NCBI RefSeq assembly: GCF_001513745.1
Contig: NZ_CP013380.1
Location: 1,240,001 to 1,304,000 of the forward strand
Reading direction: 5' to 3'
Source: Burkholderia humptydooensis
GTDB lineage: Bacteria; Pseudomonadota; Gammaproteobacteria; Burkholderiales; Burkholderiaceae
Length of the DNA stretch: 64,000 nt
Shown: piece by piece, positions 40,094-49,428 of the stretch
Position numbering within the stretch: the stretch's first letter is position 1
Layout of the letters: each line of letters opens with the position of its first letter
Notes under the pieces: model-generated
Seen by the model: only the letters and a program-made list of their open reading frames with translations
Told to the model about the DNA's origin: nothing
Databases searched by the model: none
Made by a program: the position numbers and the translations under genes

Positions 40094-41488
40094 TCAGCGG
40101 TTGCCGACCATCTTCTCCGGCCGCACCCATTCGTCGAATTGCGCGTCGGTCACGTAACCGAGCGCCAGCGCGGCGGCTTTGAGCGTCGTGCCTTCCTTGT
40201 GCGCCTTCTTCGCGATCTGCGCGGCCTTGTCGTAGCCGATGTGCGGATTGAGCGCCGTCACGAGCATCAGCGATTCGTTGAGGAGCGCGTCGATGCGCGC
40301 GCGATTCGGCTCGATGCCGGCCGCGCAGTGATCGTTGAAGCTTTGCGCGCCGTCCGCGAGCAGCCGCACCGACTGCAGCACGTTGTGCGCAATCATCGGC
40401 CGGAACACGTTCAGCTCGAAATTGCCGCTCGCGCCGCCGAAGTTTACCGCGACGTCGTTGCCGAACACCTGGCAGCACAGCATCGTCACCGCTTCCGATT
40501 GCGTCGGATTGACCTTGCCCGGCATGATCGAGCTGCCCGGCTCGTTCTCCGGAATCGACAGCTCGCCGAGTCCGCAGCGCGGCCCGCTCGCGAGCCAGCG
40601 GATGTCGTTCGCGATCTTCATCAGGCTCGCGGCGACCGTCTTCAGCGCGCCGTGCGCGAACACGAGCGCGTCGGCCGCGGCCATCACTTCGAACTTGTTC
40701 GGCGCGCTGACGAACGGCAATCCCGTGAGCCGGCCGATCTCGGCCGCGACGCCCGCCGCGAACTTCGGATGCGCGTTCAGGCCCGTGCCGACCGCCGTGC
40801 CGCCTTGCGCGAGTTCATACAGGTGGGGCAGCGCCGCCTCGACGTGGCGAATGCCCTGATCGAGCTGCGCGACGTAGCCGGAGAATTCCTGGCCGAGCGT
40901 GAGCGGCGTCGCGTCCTGCAGGTGCGTGCGGCCGATCTTCACGATGTCGGCGAAGGTGGCGGCCTTCGCGTCGAGCGTCGCGCGCAGCGTGCGCAGCGCG
41001 GGCAGCAGATGGCCGACGATCGCGCGCGCGGCGGCGACGTGCATCGCGGTCGGGAACACGTCGTTCGACGACTGGCCGCGATTGACGTCGTCGTTCGGAT
41101 GCACGTTGCGGCTTTCGCCCCGCTCGCCGCCGAGCAGCTCGCTCGCGCGGTTCGCGATCACCTCGTTGAGGTTCATGTTGGTCTGCGTGCCCGAGCCCGT
41201 CTGCCAGACGACGAGCGGGAATTCGTCAGGATGACGGCCGGCGATGATCTCGTCGGCGCTGGCGATGATCGCGTTCGCCTTGTCCTGCGCGAGCACGCCA
41301 AGTTCGAGATTGACGGCGGCCGCCGCGCGCTTGACCAGCGCGAGCGCGTGAATCAGTTCGGGCGACTGCTTCTCGGTCGAGATCTTGAAGTTCTGCAGCG
41401 AGCGCTGCGTTTGCGCGCCCCACAGCCGGGCCGCCGGCACTGCGATTTCGCCGAACGTGTCGCGTTCCATCCGTACTGCTTCGCTCAT
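40094..41488 (-). CDS. fumC: Class II fumarate hydratase
   Basis: 464 residues. [15 protein letters not shown] is the fumarase/aspartase signature, with [14 protein letters not shown] and [15 protein letters not shown]. It interconverts fumarate and malate without an iron-sulfur cluster. AAAGGAG 6 bases before the ATG. Confidence 0.97.
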   Translation of the reverse strand: MSEAVRMERDTFGEIAVPAARLWGAQTQRSLQNFKISTEKQSPELIHALALVKRAAAAVNLELGVLAQDKANAIIASADEIIAGRHPDEFPLVVWQTGSGTQTNMNLNEVIANRASELLGGERGESRNVHPNDDVNRGQSSNDVFPTAMHVAAARAIVGHLLPALRTLRATLDAKAATFADIVKIGRTHLQDATPLTLGQEFSGYVAQLDQGIRHVEAALPHLYELAQGGTAVGTGLNAHPKFAAGVAAEIGRLTGLPFVSAPNKFEVMAAADALVFAHGALKTVAASLMKIANDIRWLASGPRCGLGELSIPENEPGSSIMPGKVNPTQSEAVTMLCCQVFGNDVAVNFGGASGNFELNVFRPMIAHNVLQSVRLLADGAQSFNDHCAAGIEPNRARIDALLNESLMLVTALNPHIGYDKAAQIAKKAHKEGTTLKAAALALGYVTDAQFDEWVRPEKMVGNR

Positions 41489-41794
41489 GATTGCTCCTTT
41501 GGATGACGGGGAGCGCCGCGCGGTCGCGGCGCAATGCGCATGCGGGGACGGAGCCGTTCTCGCGACGGCGTCCACTGTTGGGCAAGCATAGCGCTGCACG
41601 CGATTTCGTGCCGCGGCGCGCAGGTGCGCCGCGACGAATGGCGCGGTGCGATGCATGCGAGCATCGACATGCGCGACGGCGTTCGGATGCGATCGCTTCG
41701 TGTCGGGGCGGCGTCGCGCGCGCATGTTCGATGCGGGACGACATTGGCCGCTTCGTCGAGCCCGTCGAGGGCAGCGGATCATGCGCTTGCGCGC
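41489..41794. other. Intergenic region, fumC to MATE gene
   Basis: 306 bases upstream of fumC and downstream of the MATE gene. It should contain the fumC promoter, but no clear -35/-10 pair or hairpin stands out and no coding frame looks real. Confidence 0.4.
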
Positions 41795-43207
41795 TTACGT
41801 CGAAGCCCGTCCTCGAGCCCCCGCCCGCGCGCCGAGCGCGGCGCTCTTCCGGTGAAATCGCCACGTCATCAGCACCGCGACGCTCGCGAGGCCGGCCGCG
41901 AGCCCCCACCATAATCCGCGCGCGCCGAGGCCCGCGTGGAACGCGAACCAGTAGCCGGTCGGAAAGCCGATGCCCCAGTAGCCGAGCGTCGCGGCGAGCA
42001 TCGGCACGCGTGTGTCCTTCAGGCCGCGCAGGCAGCCGGAGCCGACCGTCTGCATCCCGTCGACGATCTGGAACACCGCGGCGATGCCGAGCAGCGACGT
42101 CGCGAGCGCGACCGTGTGCGCGTTTGCGGGATCGTCGAGCTTCAGGTAAAGGCCGACGATCGCGTGCGGCGCGACGATCAGTACGAGCCCCGACAGCGAC
42201 ATGAACGCGATGCCGAGCCCGAGCGCGACGAAGCCCGCATGCCGCGCGGCAACGGGCGCGCCCGCGCCCGCCCAGTAGCCGACGCGCACGTTCGCGGCCT
42301 GACCGATCGCGAGCGGCACCATGAATGCGACCGACGCGACGTTGAGCGCGATCTGGTGCGCGGCGAGCGACGATTCGCCGAGCACGCCGACCGTGAGGCC
42401 CGTCGCGAGAAAGAGCGTCGACTCGACGCCGTACGTGATCGCGACCGGCCAGCCGATGCCGAACAGCTCGCCCATCAGCGGCAGCCGCGGCCGCGTGGCG
42501 GCGACGAAGTGCTTGAACGTCGGCCGTCCGTGCAGCAGCGCGACGAGCGTGATCGCGGTGAGCCAGATCGTGATCGTGGTTGCCGTAGCGGAGCCGAGGA
42601 AGCCGAGCCGCGGCAGCGCGAACGCGCCGTGGATCAGCCCGTAGTTGAGAAACGCGTTGACGCCGACGCCCGCGAGCGACACCCAAAGCAGTCGCTTCGC
42701 CGCGCCGATCGCGGGCAAGAACGAGCGCATCAGCCCGACGCCGATCAGGCTGCCGGGCGCCGCGAAGCGCAGCACGGCCGCGTATTCGCCGACGTTGTGC
42801 GCGAGCGCCGCCGGTTCGCCGAACGCGCGCAACAGCGGCTCCGCGAACGACAGCAGCGCGAACGCCGGAACCGCGAGCAACAGCGACAGCGCGAAGCCCG
42901 TCCAATAGATATGCGGCACGCGATCCTCGGCCTTTGCGCCGCGTGCGTGCGCCACGCTCACGCTGACCGACGTCAGTACGCCCTGCAGCAGCGTCACGAC
43001 GACGAAGAACAGATTCGCGCCGAGGCCGCCCGCCGCGAGCGCGTCGGGGCCGAGCGAGCCGAGCAGCACCGTGTCGGTGACGCTCATCGCCATTTGCGAG
43101 AGTTGCGCGATCGCGAGCGGCGCGGCGAGGCGCGCCGTATCGGCGGCGTGGCGGGACAGTGTGGGAGGCGGCGCAGCGGCCGCTCGCGTGAAACCGGTAG
43201 GCGACAT
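41795..43207 (-). CDS. MATE-family multidrug efflux transporter (NorM-like)
   Basis: 470 residues with about 12 membrane helices in two related halves. APLAIAQLSQMAMSVTDTVL (helix 1) and ESSLAAHQIALNVASVAFMV (start of the second half) are typical MatE segments. It likely exports cationic compounds with Na+ or H+. ATG 43207 matches family starts. Confidence 0.9.
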   Translation of the reverse strand: MSPTGFTRAAAAPPPTLSRHAADTARLAAPLAIAQLSQMAMSVTDTVLLGSLGPDALAAGGLGANLFFVVVTLLQGVLTSVSVSVAHARGAKAEDRVPHIYWTGFALSLLLAVPAFALLSFAEPLLRAFGEPAALAHNVGEYAAVLRFAAPGSLIGVGLMRSFLPAIGAAKRLLWVSLAGVGVNAFLNYGLIHGAFALPRLGFLGSATATTITIWLTAITLVALLHGRPTFKHFVAATRPRLPLMGELFGIGWPVAITYGVESTLFLATGLTVGVLGESSLAAHQIALNVASVAFMVPLAIGQAANVRVGYWAGAGAPVAARHAGFVALGLGIAFMSLSGLVLIVAPHAIVGLYLKLDDPANAHTVALATSLLGIAAVFQIVDGMQTVGSGCLRGLKDTRVPMLAATLGYWGIGFPTGYWFAFHAGLGARGLWWGLAAGLASVAVLMTWRFHRKSAALGARAGARGRAST

Positions 43208-43330
43208 GGGACGCGTTCGCACGAGCGGCCCGCCCGCGCTTTGCTTATTTTTGCGAAACGATCAGCTTACGAGTTTCCGCAAGCGCTGTCGATGCGCGTC
43301 GTCGATGGCCTTACGATCGGCAGGGGCTCG

Positions 43331-43552
43331 CTATGACGCGCCGTGCACGGCGATGCGCGTGTCGCCGAGCAGCACGACCTGTCCCGCGCGGATCTTGCAG
43401 GTCTTGCGCAGCTCGATCGCGCCGTCGACCTTCACGGCGCCCGACGCGACGATCATCTTCGCCGAGCCGCCGCTATCCGCGAGACCCGTGAGCTTCAGCA
43501 GGTTATGCAGTTCGACGAATTCGCCGGTCAGCGTGAAATCGAGATTGGGCAT
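43331..43552 (-). CDS. S4-domain RNA-binding protein (YbcJ-like)
   Basis: 73 residues. FVELHNLLKLTGLADSGGSAK, MIVASGAVKVDGAIELRK and KIRAGQVV make up one S4 RNA-binding fold, as in E. coli YbcJ. Likely a small ribosome- or RNA-associated protein. Confidence 0.85.
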   Translation of the reverse strand: MPNLDFTLTGEFVELHNLLKLTGLADSGGSAKMIVASGAVKVDGAIELRKTCKIRAGQVVLLGDTRIAVHGAS

Positions 43553-43873
43553 GGCAATGAAAACGGAGACGAGCGCGCGCAGACGAGAGCCCGCCGCGCA
43601 GCGGGCATCGCATCATAAGCGATGCGCGCCGCGCGCGGTGTAAGGCGCGCGTCAAATGTTGTCCGGGTTTCGCGCGATTCGGGCCGCCGCTTGTAAGCGA
43701 GTGTGTCGAACTCGTCAGCAAATGAAACGGTGGGTAACAGTTGGCGAGAACGGCGAACTGCGAACGAGAGCGGCCGGTCTGTACACGGACTCGCTGCATG
43801 TCGCGGCGGGCCCATAGCGGCGGGCCGGTTCGAAGGCGCGCCGCATCCAACGACTTTGTTGAGGAGAATTGCG

Positions 43874-44347
43874 ATGTCCAAGATTCGTGCAATGCTGATC
43901 GGTGCCGCGGTGGCGGCGATGGCGACGAGCGCTTTCGCGCAGACGGCAGGCGTGGCGACGCAAGGTTCGGTCGGCGGCTCGGCCGACGTGCTCGGCCAGA
44001 AGGCGGGCGCGAGCGCGCAACTGAACGCGGGCGGCGATGCGTCGGCTGCATCGCCGGAAGCGGCGGAGAACGCCGTCAAGCATTCGGCGAAGAAGCACGT
44101 GAAGCACGCGAAGGCCAAGGCGAAGGCGAAGGCCGACGAAGCGGCCGAACTCGGTGCGGATGCGAAGACGAAGGCGAGCGGCGCGGTCGAAGGCGCGACG
44201 AACGCGGCGGGCAACGTGGTCGGCGGCGCGACGAACGCGGTCGGCGGTGTCGCGGGCGCGGCGGGCGGTCTCGCGAAGGGCGTCGTGGGCGGCGCGAACG
44301 GCTCGGTGTCCGTCAACGGCGGCGTGAAGGCCGGCGCGGGCGAGTAA
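43874..44347 (+). CDS. Exported Ala/Lys/Gly-rich protein
   Basis: 157 residues with GAGGAGA before the ATG. Signal peptide MSKIRAMLIGAAVAAMATSA ending at FAQ. The mature protein has a Gly/Ala start, a His/Lys-rich block (AVKHSAKKHVKHAKAKAKAK) and a region of repeated GA/GN turns (NAAGNVVGGATNAVGGVAG). Low complexity prevents family assignment; the cationic block may bind DNA, polymer or membrane in the periplasm. Monocistronic, followed by a long hairpin. Confidence 0.7.
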   Translation: MSKIRAMLIGAAVAAMATSAFAQTAGVATQGSVGGSADVLGQKAGASAQLNAGGDASAASPEAAENAVKHSAKKHVKHAKAKAKAKADEAAELGADAKTKASGAVEGATNAAGNVVGGATNAVGGVAGAAGGLAKGVVGGANGSVSVNGGVKAGAGE

Positions 44348-44419
44348 GCGCCGCCAGGCGAGGCGCGCGGGCGGTTCGCCCCGGAAGGCCCGCCCGACGC
44401 GGCGCGCTCAGGCTGAAGG

Positions 44420-44458
44420 GCAACGGCCCGGATCGCATCATGCGGTCCGGGCCGTTGC
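44420..44458. terminator. Long hairpin after the Ala/Lys-rich gene
   Basis: A 13-bp stem (44420-44432 with 44446-44458) with a further 5-bp inner stem (CGCAT/ATGCG). No T run follows, so terminator function is likely but not certain. Confidence 0.6.
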
Positions 44459-44533
44459 GTTGTCGGGGAGGCGCTTTCGCGCGGTCGAATCGCCTACCCG
44501 CGCGCGCCGATGAACGAGCGGAGGCGCCGCACG

Positions 44534-45319
44534 CTACGAGCGCCGCCGGCCTTGCGGCTGCGACGCGTTCTGCGCGCCGCGCGCGGGCGTCTGGACCATG
44601 AACACGCTGCGCAACCACGCGGCGGCGCGCGCGAAGATGTCATACGGCTCCTCGACGAAGATCTCGGGCTTCAAAAGGCGCAGGTATTCCATGATCTGTT
44701 GCGCTTCCTGCTTCTGGAACGAGCCGTGCGAGATGCCGAGCCTGAGCAGTCCGCGCAGCTCGCCAAGCTTTTCGCGCGCGACGCTGCCGACGCTCATCTC
44801 GCACGCGAGCTTCGCCTCGTACACGCGTTGCCGCAGCGATTCGGCGAGCCGCCACGCGGGCGTCTGCATCCGTTCCTCGAGCGTTTGAATGTCGGTGACG
44901 GCCGACTTGATCTGCGCGGCGAGCGGATCGACGAGCGCCGCGTCGCCCTGCGCGCCGGACACGATGGCGGCGGCCCAGTCGCGGCACGCTTTCGCGAGTT
45001 CGTCGGGCGTCCATTCGGAGCGCGACGCGAAGCCGAAACCGAATTCTCCCGCCTGCCGGATCAGGATCGAGACGACGTCCGGAAACTCCTTGTCGAGCGT
45101 GCGCTTCGCCCACGCATACTGGCCGCCCTGCAGAAGCCGCTGAACCGCGTGCTCGGTGAGCGGCACCATGCTGTCGAGCAGCTTCGCGCGCAGGAAATCC
45201 TCGAACGACGGCGTGACGAATTGCGGATCGAGCTTGAGCGACACGCGCACGAACGCATCGTAGTCTTTGCGCAAGGAAACGACGGTGTCGTCTTTCAGCG
45301 TGAGAGTGATCTGGCCCAT
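44534..45319 (-). CDS. Conserved hypothetical protein
   Basis: 261 residues, soluble and mostly helical. It starts MGQITLTLKDDTVVSLRKDYD, with ERMQTPAWRLAESLRQRVYE and IMEYLRLLKPEIFVEEPYD later. I know no family. High-GC codon use and a clean frame make it a real gene. Confidence 0.7.
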   Translation of the reverse strand: MGQITLTLKDDTVVSLRKDYDAFVRVSLKLDPQFVTPSFEDFLRAKLLDSMVPLTEHAVQRLLQGGQYAWAKRTLDKEFPDVVSILIRQAGEFGFGFASRSEWTPDELAKACRDWAAAIVSGAQGDAALVDPLAAQIKSAVTDIQTLEERMQTPAWRLAESLRQRVYEAKLACEMSVGSVAREKLGELRGLLRLGISHGSFQKQEAQQIMEYLRLLKPEIFVEEPYDIFARAAAWLRSVFMVQTPARGAQNASQPQGRRRS

Positions 45320-45564
45320 GTCTGTCTCGATGCTCGATGCCGGTCGGCTCGACCGGCGCTTTCGCCCGCACGCGAGCCGACGCGGGCGGGCCGCGTGCGC
45401 GCTGCGCGGCCCGGCGGCTGGCCGCCGGTCCGCACGCCGGATGGACCGGGTCTCGTCTGGATCGGGTCCCGCCGCCGGGCGCGGGGCTGCATCCTCTTAA
45501 CGGCAGCGCGCGCGAGAACTTGAGGGCCGTGCGCGCCGATGTCGCGCGCCGCGGCGAAGACGGC

Positions 45565-45906
45565 TCAGCCGGGCAGCCAGCCGTGCGGCAGCACGAGCGC
45601 CTGCCAGAAGAAGAACGCCGCGAGCCCGGCGGCGATCGTGACGAGCGGCCGGCGCGTCGCGGCGGACACGAGCACTGCGGCGGCGGCGCCGACGAGTCGC
45701 GGATTGCGCCACGTCAGCTCCGCGTCGCCGCCGTGCGGCGCGACGGTCATCGGCACGATGATCGCGGTCAGCACCGTCACCGGCACGAAGCGCAGCGCGG
45801 CGAGCGCGAGCGGCGGAAACACGAGGCGATCGCCGAGCAGGAAGAGCGTCGTGCGGATCGCGGACGTGAGCGCCGCCATCCCGAGAATCAGCAGCGCGTA
45901 GCTCAT
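45565..45906 (-). CDS. azlD: AzlD-type branched-chain amino acid export subunit
   Basis: 113 residues with three to four membrane helices (ALLILGMAALTSAIRTTLFL; PLALAALRFVPVTVLTAII). Small partner of AzlC. Its ATG overlaps the azlC stop by 4 bases. Confidence 0.9.
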   Translation of the reverse strand: MSYALLILGMAALTSAIRTTLFLLGDRLVFPPLALAALRFVPVTVLTAIIVPMTVAPHGGDAELTWRNPRLVGAAAAVLVSAATRRPLVTIAAGLAAFFFWQALVLPHGWLPG

Positions 45907-46655
45907 GACGCGGCATCCGTCCGCCGGCGCGTGCGTTGCGCGGCGAGCCACGTCAGCGCGACGCCGATCGCGACGCCTGCGGCGACGGCGGCGAGCAGGC
46001 CGAGCTTGTACGGCCATGCGCGGCAGAAGAGCGCGACGGCGCCCGCCGTCGCCGCGGCGGCGAGATAGCGCAGCGCGGCGAGTTGCGGCACGACGATCGC
46101 GATGAACGTCGCCGCCATCGCGAAGTCGAGGCCGAGCGATTGCAGGCGCGGGAACGCGGCGCCGAACAGCAGGCCCGCGATCGTCCAGATCTGCCAGTTC
46201 ACGTACATCGCGATGCCCGAGCCGAAGAAGTGATATGGTCCCGTCGCGCCGGGTTCGGCGTGACGATAGTGCGCATACGCGACGGCGAACACTTCGTCCG
46301 TCATCAGCGCGCCGAGCGTCGCCCGCCACCGCAGCGGCAGATGCGCGACATATGGCGCGAGCGTCGCGCTGTACAGCAGGTGGCGCAGGTTGACGACGAA
46401 CGTCGTCGCGAGCACGACCGCGTAGCTCGCGCCGCCCGCGATCAGGCCGAGCGCGATGAACTGCGCGGAGCCGGCGAACAGCGCGAGCGACATCAGCTCG
46501 CCGTGCCACGGCGCGAGCGGCCCGGTCGTGACGAGCGTGCCGAAGATCACGCCGAAAGGCGCCGCGCCGACCATCATCGGGACGGTGTCGCGCACGCCGG
46601 CGGCGAACTCGGCGAGCCGGCCGGGTGGGGGATGCGTGGAGCAGGACTGGGACAC
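45903..46655 (-). CDS. azlC: AzlC-family permease (branched-chain amino acid export)
   Basis: 250 residues from GTG 46655 with GGAGGT 7 bases upstream. RDTVPMMVGAAPFGVIFGTL, FAGSAQFIALGLI and NLRHLLYSATLAPY are diagnostic for AzlC/YgaZ. With AzlD it exports valine, leucine or isoleucine. The AraC regulator next upstream is the likely controller. Confidence 0.93.
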   Translation of the reverse strand: MSQSCSTHPPPGRLAEFAAGVRDTVPMMVGAAPFGVIFGTLVTTGPLAPWHGELMSLALFAGSAQFIALGLIAGGASYAVVLATTFVVNLRHLLYSATLAPYVAHLPLRWRATLGALMTDEVFAVAYAHYRHAEPGATGPYHFFGSGIAMYVNWQIWTIAGLLFGAAFPRLQSLGLDFAMAATFIAIVVPQLAALRYLAAAATAGAVALFCRAWPYKLGLLAAVAAGVAIGVALTWLAAQRTRRRTDAAS

Positions 46656-46738
46656 GACGGCTACCTCCTGTCCGGCGGAGGATAGCGGGGCGGGGCGCGC
46701 GCTCGCTTGTACGTTCTTGCGGTGTCGTGCTGTAGTTT

Positions 46739-46762
46739 TTGCCGTTGCCGTTGCCGTTGCCG
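46739..46762. repeat. Hexamer microsatellite (TTGCCG)4
   Basis: Four tandem copies of TTGCCG about 85-107 bases upstream of the azlC start codon. Could alter promoter spacing if copy number varies. Confidence 0.6.
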
Positions 46763-46843
46763 AAGCCGACGCTAGAGGTGGAGCGTCGAAACACTGGCGC
46801 GTTGGAACTGAAGCGGGTAGCCAACCTGCTTGCCGCCACCACG

Positions 46844-47812
46844 CTACGACGGCTGCCAACGCCCCGGCGGTACCCCGAACATTCGTTTGAAATGGCGGGT
46901 GAAGTGACTCTGATCGGCGAAGCCGCACGCGGCGGCGACATCGGCGACGCTCGCGCCCGCACGCAGCGGCGCGAGCGCGCGCTGCAGGCGCAACTGATTG
47001 CGCCATGCATGCGGCGGCATGCCGGTCGTGCGCGAGAACAGGCGGGCCGCATGGAACGGCGACAACCCGGCCGCCCGTGCGGCGTCCGATAGCGTGACGG
47101 TCTCGGACAGGTCGGCGGCAAGCCGCTCGCGCATCGCGTCGACGCGCCGACGGTCTGCCGCGACGCCGCGCGTCGTCGCGCTGCGATTGCCCGCGTGGCG
47201 GGCGATCAGCGTCGAATACGCGTCGAGCATCGTGGTTTCGGCGGACAGCGGATCGTCGGGAGACCGAGCCGCGCCTGCGCGGAACGAGCACGAGTCCGTA
47301 GGCGAGGCGAGGGACCTAACCGAAGCCGAACCCGAACTCCCGCCGGCCGCCCCGAGTCCCTCGCCCGGCCGCAGGCGACGGGCCGCGGCGCCGCCGCTCG
47401 CCTCCATCAACCGATGCGCGGCGACGAGCCGCGCGGCGAGATCCGCATCGTGGATGACGTCGAGCCGGAACCACGGTGCAGGCTGCGGCTTGCCGGCGAT
47501 TTCGTCGGCGAGCGTGCGAATGAAATCGACGGGCACGTAGGCGACGCGATAGCGCCAGCCGTCGTCGGCCGCGCGCGAGCCGGTGTGGATTTCGCCCGGA
47601 TTGATGACGGGGATCGAGCCCGCGTCGGCGACATATGCGCTGCCGCGGCACGTGTAGCGCTCGGCGCCCGCCTCGATGACGGGGATCGTGTACGCGTCGT
47701 GCCAGTGGGGCGCGAACGCGTGATCGCGATAGGTCGCCGTGACGAAGTCCGCATCCGGCAAGAGCGGCGTGCGCCAGTAGCGGACTTCCTCTCGCGAGCG
47801 TTCGGATCGCAT
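46844..47812 (-). CDS. AraC-family transcriptional regulator
   Basis: 322 residues. A cupin-like N-terminal domain (FAPHWHDAYTIPVIEAGAER, then NPGEIHTG) is joined by a Ser/Gly/Ala-rich linker to the double HTH: VTLSDAARAAGLSPFHAARL and SVADVAAACGFADQSHFTRH. In this subgroup the gene next to azlCD usually controls amino acid export; that link is inferred from position. Confidence 0.88.
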   Translation of the reverse strand: MRSERSREEVRYWRTPLLPDADFVTATYRDHAFAPHWHDAYTIPVIEAGAERYTCRGSAYVADAGSIPVINPGEIHTGSRAADDGWRYRVAYVPVDFIRTLADEIAGKPQPAPWFRLDVIHDADLAARLVAAHRLMEASGGAAARRLRPGEGLGAAGGSSGSASVRSLASPTDSCSFRAGAARSPDDPLSAETTMLDAYSTLIARHAGNRSATTRGVAADRRRVDAMRERLAADLSETVTLSDAARAAGLSPFHAARLFSRTTGMPPHAWRNQLRLQRALAPLRAGASVADVAAACGFADQSHFTRHFKRMFGVPPGRWQPS

Positions 47813-47856
47813 GGCGGCGGCTCTCGGCTCTCGGCTTTCGGGCGCGGCGGGCTTCG

Positions 47857-48339
47857 TTACCTGACCGGGATCGGCGTGCCGGCCGGCACGGGCACGGCGG
47901 TCACGCTGTTCTTCGGGCTGCCCGTTGCGATCCGGTCGCTGTAGGTCAGGTAGACGAGCGTGTTGCGTTTCTTGTCGACGACGCGCACGACGTGCAGCGT
48001 CTTGAAGATGAACGACAGCCGCTCGCTGAACACGTCGGTCTGCTGCCTGAGCGGCTCGGTGAAGCGGATCGGGGCGACCTGCCGGCACGCGATCGACGCC
48101 TCGGTCGGGTCCTCGGCGATGCCAAGCGTGCCCTTGATGCCGCCCGTGCGTGCGCGCGACACGTAGCAGGTAACGCCGCTCACGAGCGGATCGTCGTACG
48201 CTTCGACGACGACGCGATCGGAGCCCGTCAGGCGGAAATTGGTGTTGACGCTGGCGACTTCCTCGCCGCGCGCGGCGGTCGTTGCGATCGGAAGAAGGGC
48301 GGCGCAGGTCGCGAGGACAGCGAAATAACGGTTTTTCAT
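47857..48339 (-). CDS. creA: CreA-family periplasmic protein
   Basis: 160 residues with an N-terminal signal peptide (ending TAARG-EE). VEAYDDPLVSGVTCYVSRAR, IKGTLGIAEDPTEASIACRQ and KKRNTLVYLTYSD are characteristic of CreA. Function unknown. Confidence 0.92.
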   Translation of the reverse strand: MKNRYFAVLATCAALLPIATTAARGEEVASVNTNFRLTGSDRVVVEAYDDPLVSGVTCYVSRARTGGIKGTLGIAEDPTEASIACRQVAPIRFTEPLRQQTDVFSERLSFIFKTLHVVRVVDKKRNTLVYLTYSDRIATGSPKNSVTAVPVPAGTPIPVR

Positions 48340-48441
48340 CGGTGGCGAGGCGGCAGACGTGGCGAGAAGCGGAGCACGACTCTAGCACGCCGCCGGGTGC
48401 GCGACGGTGCGCGGCGCAACGAAAACCCGGAGGGGAAAGGC

Positions 48442-48470
48442 AAAAAGGCCCGTCGCGAACGACGGGCCTT
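48442..48470 (-). terminator. Terminator after the second tRNA-Asn
   Basis: On the - strand an 11-bp stem with a TTCG loop, followed by five T residues. Confidence 0.9.
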
Positions 48471-48476
48471 CGAAGC

Positions 48477-48552
48477 TGGCTCCCCGACCTGGGCTCGAAC
48501 CAGGGACCTACGGATTAACAGTCCGGCGCTCTACCGACTGAGCTATCGGGGA
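48477..48552 (-). tRNA. tRNA-Asn (GTT), copy 2
   Basis: 76 bases including an encoded CCA. On the - strand it starts TCCCCGATAGCTCAGTCGGT, has the anticodon GTT in CTGTTAATC, a T-arm GGTTCGAGCC and a matching acceptor TCGGGGA. Identical to the other copy. Confidence 0.97.
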
Positions 48553-48613
48553 ATAAAACGGTTCGGCATGCTTGACGCCTCGAAACAGCAGCGCAAGGCG
48601 ATCATCGGCCATG

Positions 48614-48636
48614 AAAAAGCCCGTTTGAAACGGGCC
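48614..48636 (-). terminator. Terminator between the two tRNA-Asn genes
   Basis: GCCCGT/ACGGGC stem with a short loop, followed on the - strand by five T residues. Confidence 0.75.
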
Positions 48637-48647
48637 TTTGCAATTCT

Positions 48648-48723
48648 TGGCTCCCCGACCTGGGCTCGAACCAGGGACCTACGGATTAACAGTCCGGCGC
48701 TCTACCGACTGAGCTATCGGGGA
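48648..48723 (-). tRNA. tRNA-Asn (GTT), copy 1
   Basis: 76 bases with encoded CCA, identical to the copy 95 bases downstream. It is transcribed first and has its own terminator after it. Confidence 0.97.
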
Positions 48724-48835
48724 ACAAACAGCAGAGAAATGAAATTCTATGGGGCGCTGGCCGATCTGTCAACACTTTTGCGTACCGGCACGTATCGGCG
48801 CCGTCACGCGGCGCCGGGTAGCGCCCCGCGGGCGA

Positions 48836-49159
48836 TCAGCGCTCGAGCAGGTGCAGCTTGTCCTGCACGTCCTTCCACTCGTCGGCGTCGGCGGGCGCGG
48901 GCTTCGTCTTCGTGATCGACGGCCAGTCCTTCGCGAGCTCGGCGTTCAGCGCCGTGAACTGCTGCTGGTCGCCCGGCACGTCTTCTTCCGCGTAGATCGC
49001 GTTGGTCGGGCATTCGGCGACGCACACCGCGCAGTCGATGCACTCGTCCGGATCGATCGCGAGGAAGTTCGGGCCTTCACGGAAACAGTCCACAGGGCAC
49101 ACATCGACGCAATCCGTGTATTTGCACTTGATGCACGCTTCGGTCACAACGTGGGTCAT
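48836..49159 (-). CDS. fdxA: Ferredoxin FdxA
   Basis: 107 residues. Two cluster-binding motifs: [17 protein letters not shown] and [12 protein letters not shown], as in the 3Fe-4S/4Fe-4S (Azotobacter FdI-type) ferredoxins. Electron carrier in the cytoplasm. Confidence 0.96.
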   Translation of the reverse strand: MTHVVTEACIKCKYTDCVDVCPVDCFREGPNFLAIDPDECIDCAVCVAECPTNAIYAEEDVPGDQQQFTALNAELAKDWPSITKTKPAPADADEWKDVQDKLHLLER

Positions 49160-49428
49160 TCAAAACGCTCCTGCGGCGGTATCTAGGTATGTATAGGGGG
49201 CGGCGGCGTGGCGCCAAAAGCGGCATTGTAACTGATGCGTCAAACCCGCATCGTGCGCTCGGCTTTCCCTTTTATACCGTTTCGTGATTAGTTTATGGCG
49301 GTTTGCGCGGTCCCGCGGCGTTCCGGCGCGGCGCGACGCCGCATTCGGGTAACATGCGTCAACCGGAGGGCGGGCGCGCGGGGCGCGCAAACGCTCGGGC
49401 TCCGTTTCGATTTTGGCAGTCTGGAATC

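Noticed and set aside
48477..48723. tRNA-Asn pair as an integration site for a mobile element
   Set aside because: No integrase, no direct repeat of a tRNA 3' end and no change of composition next to it.
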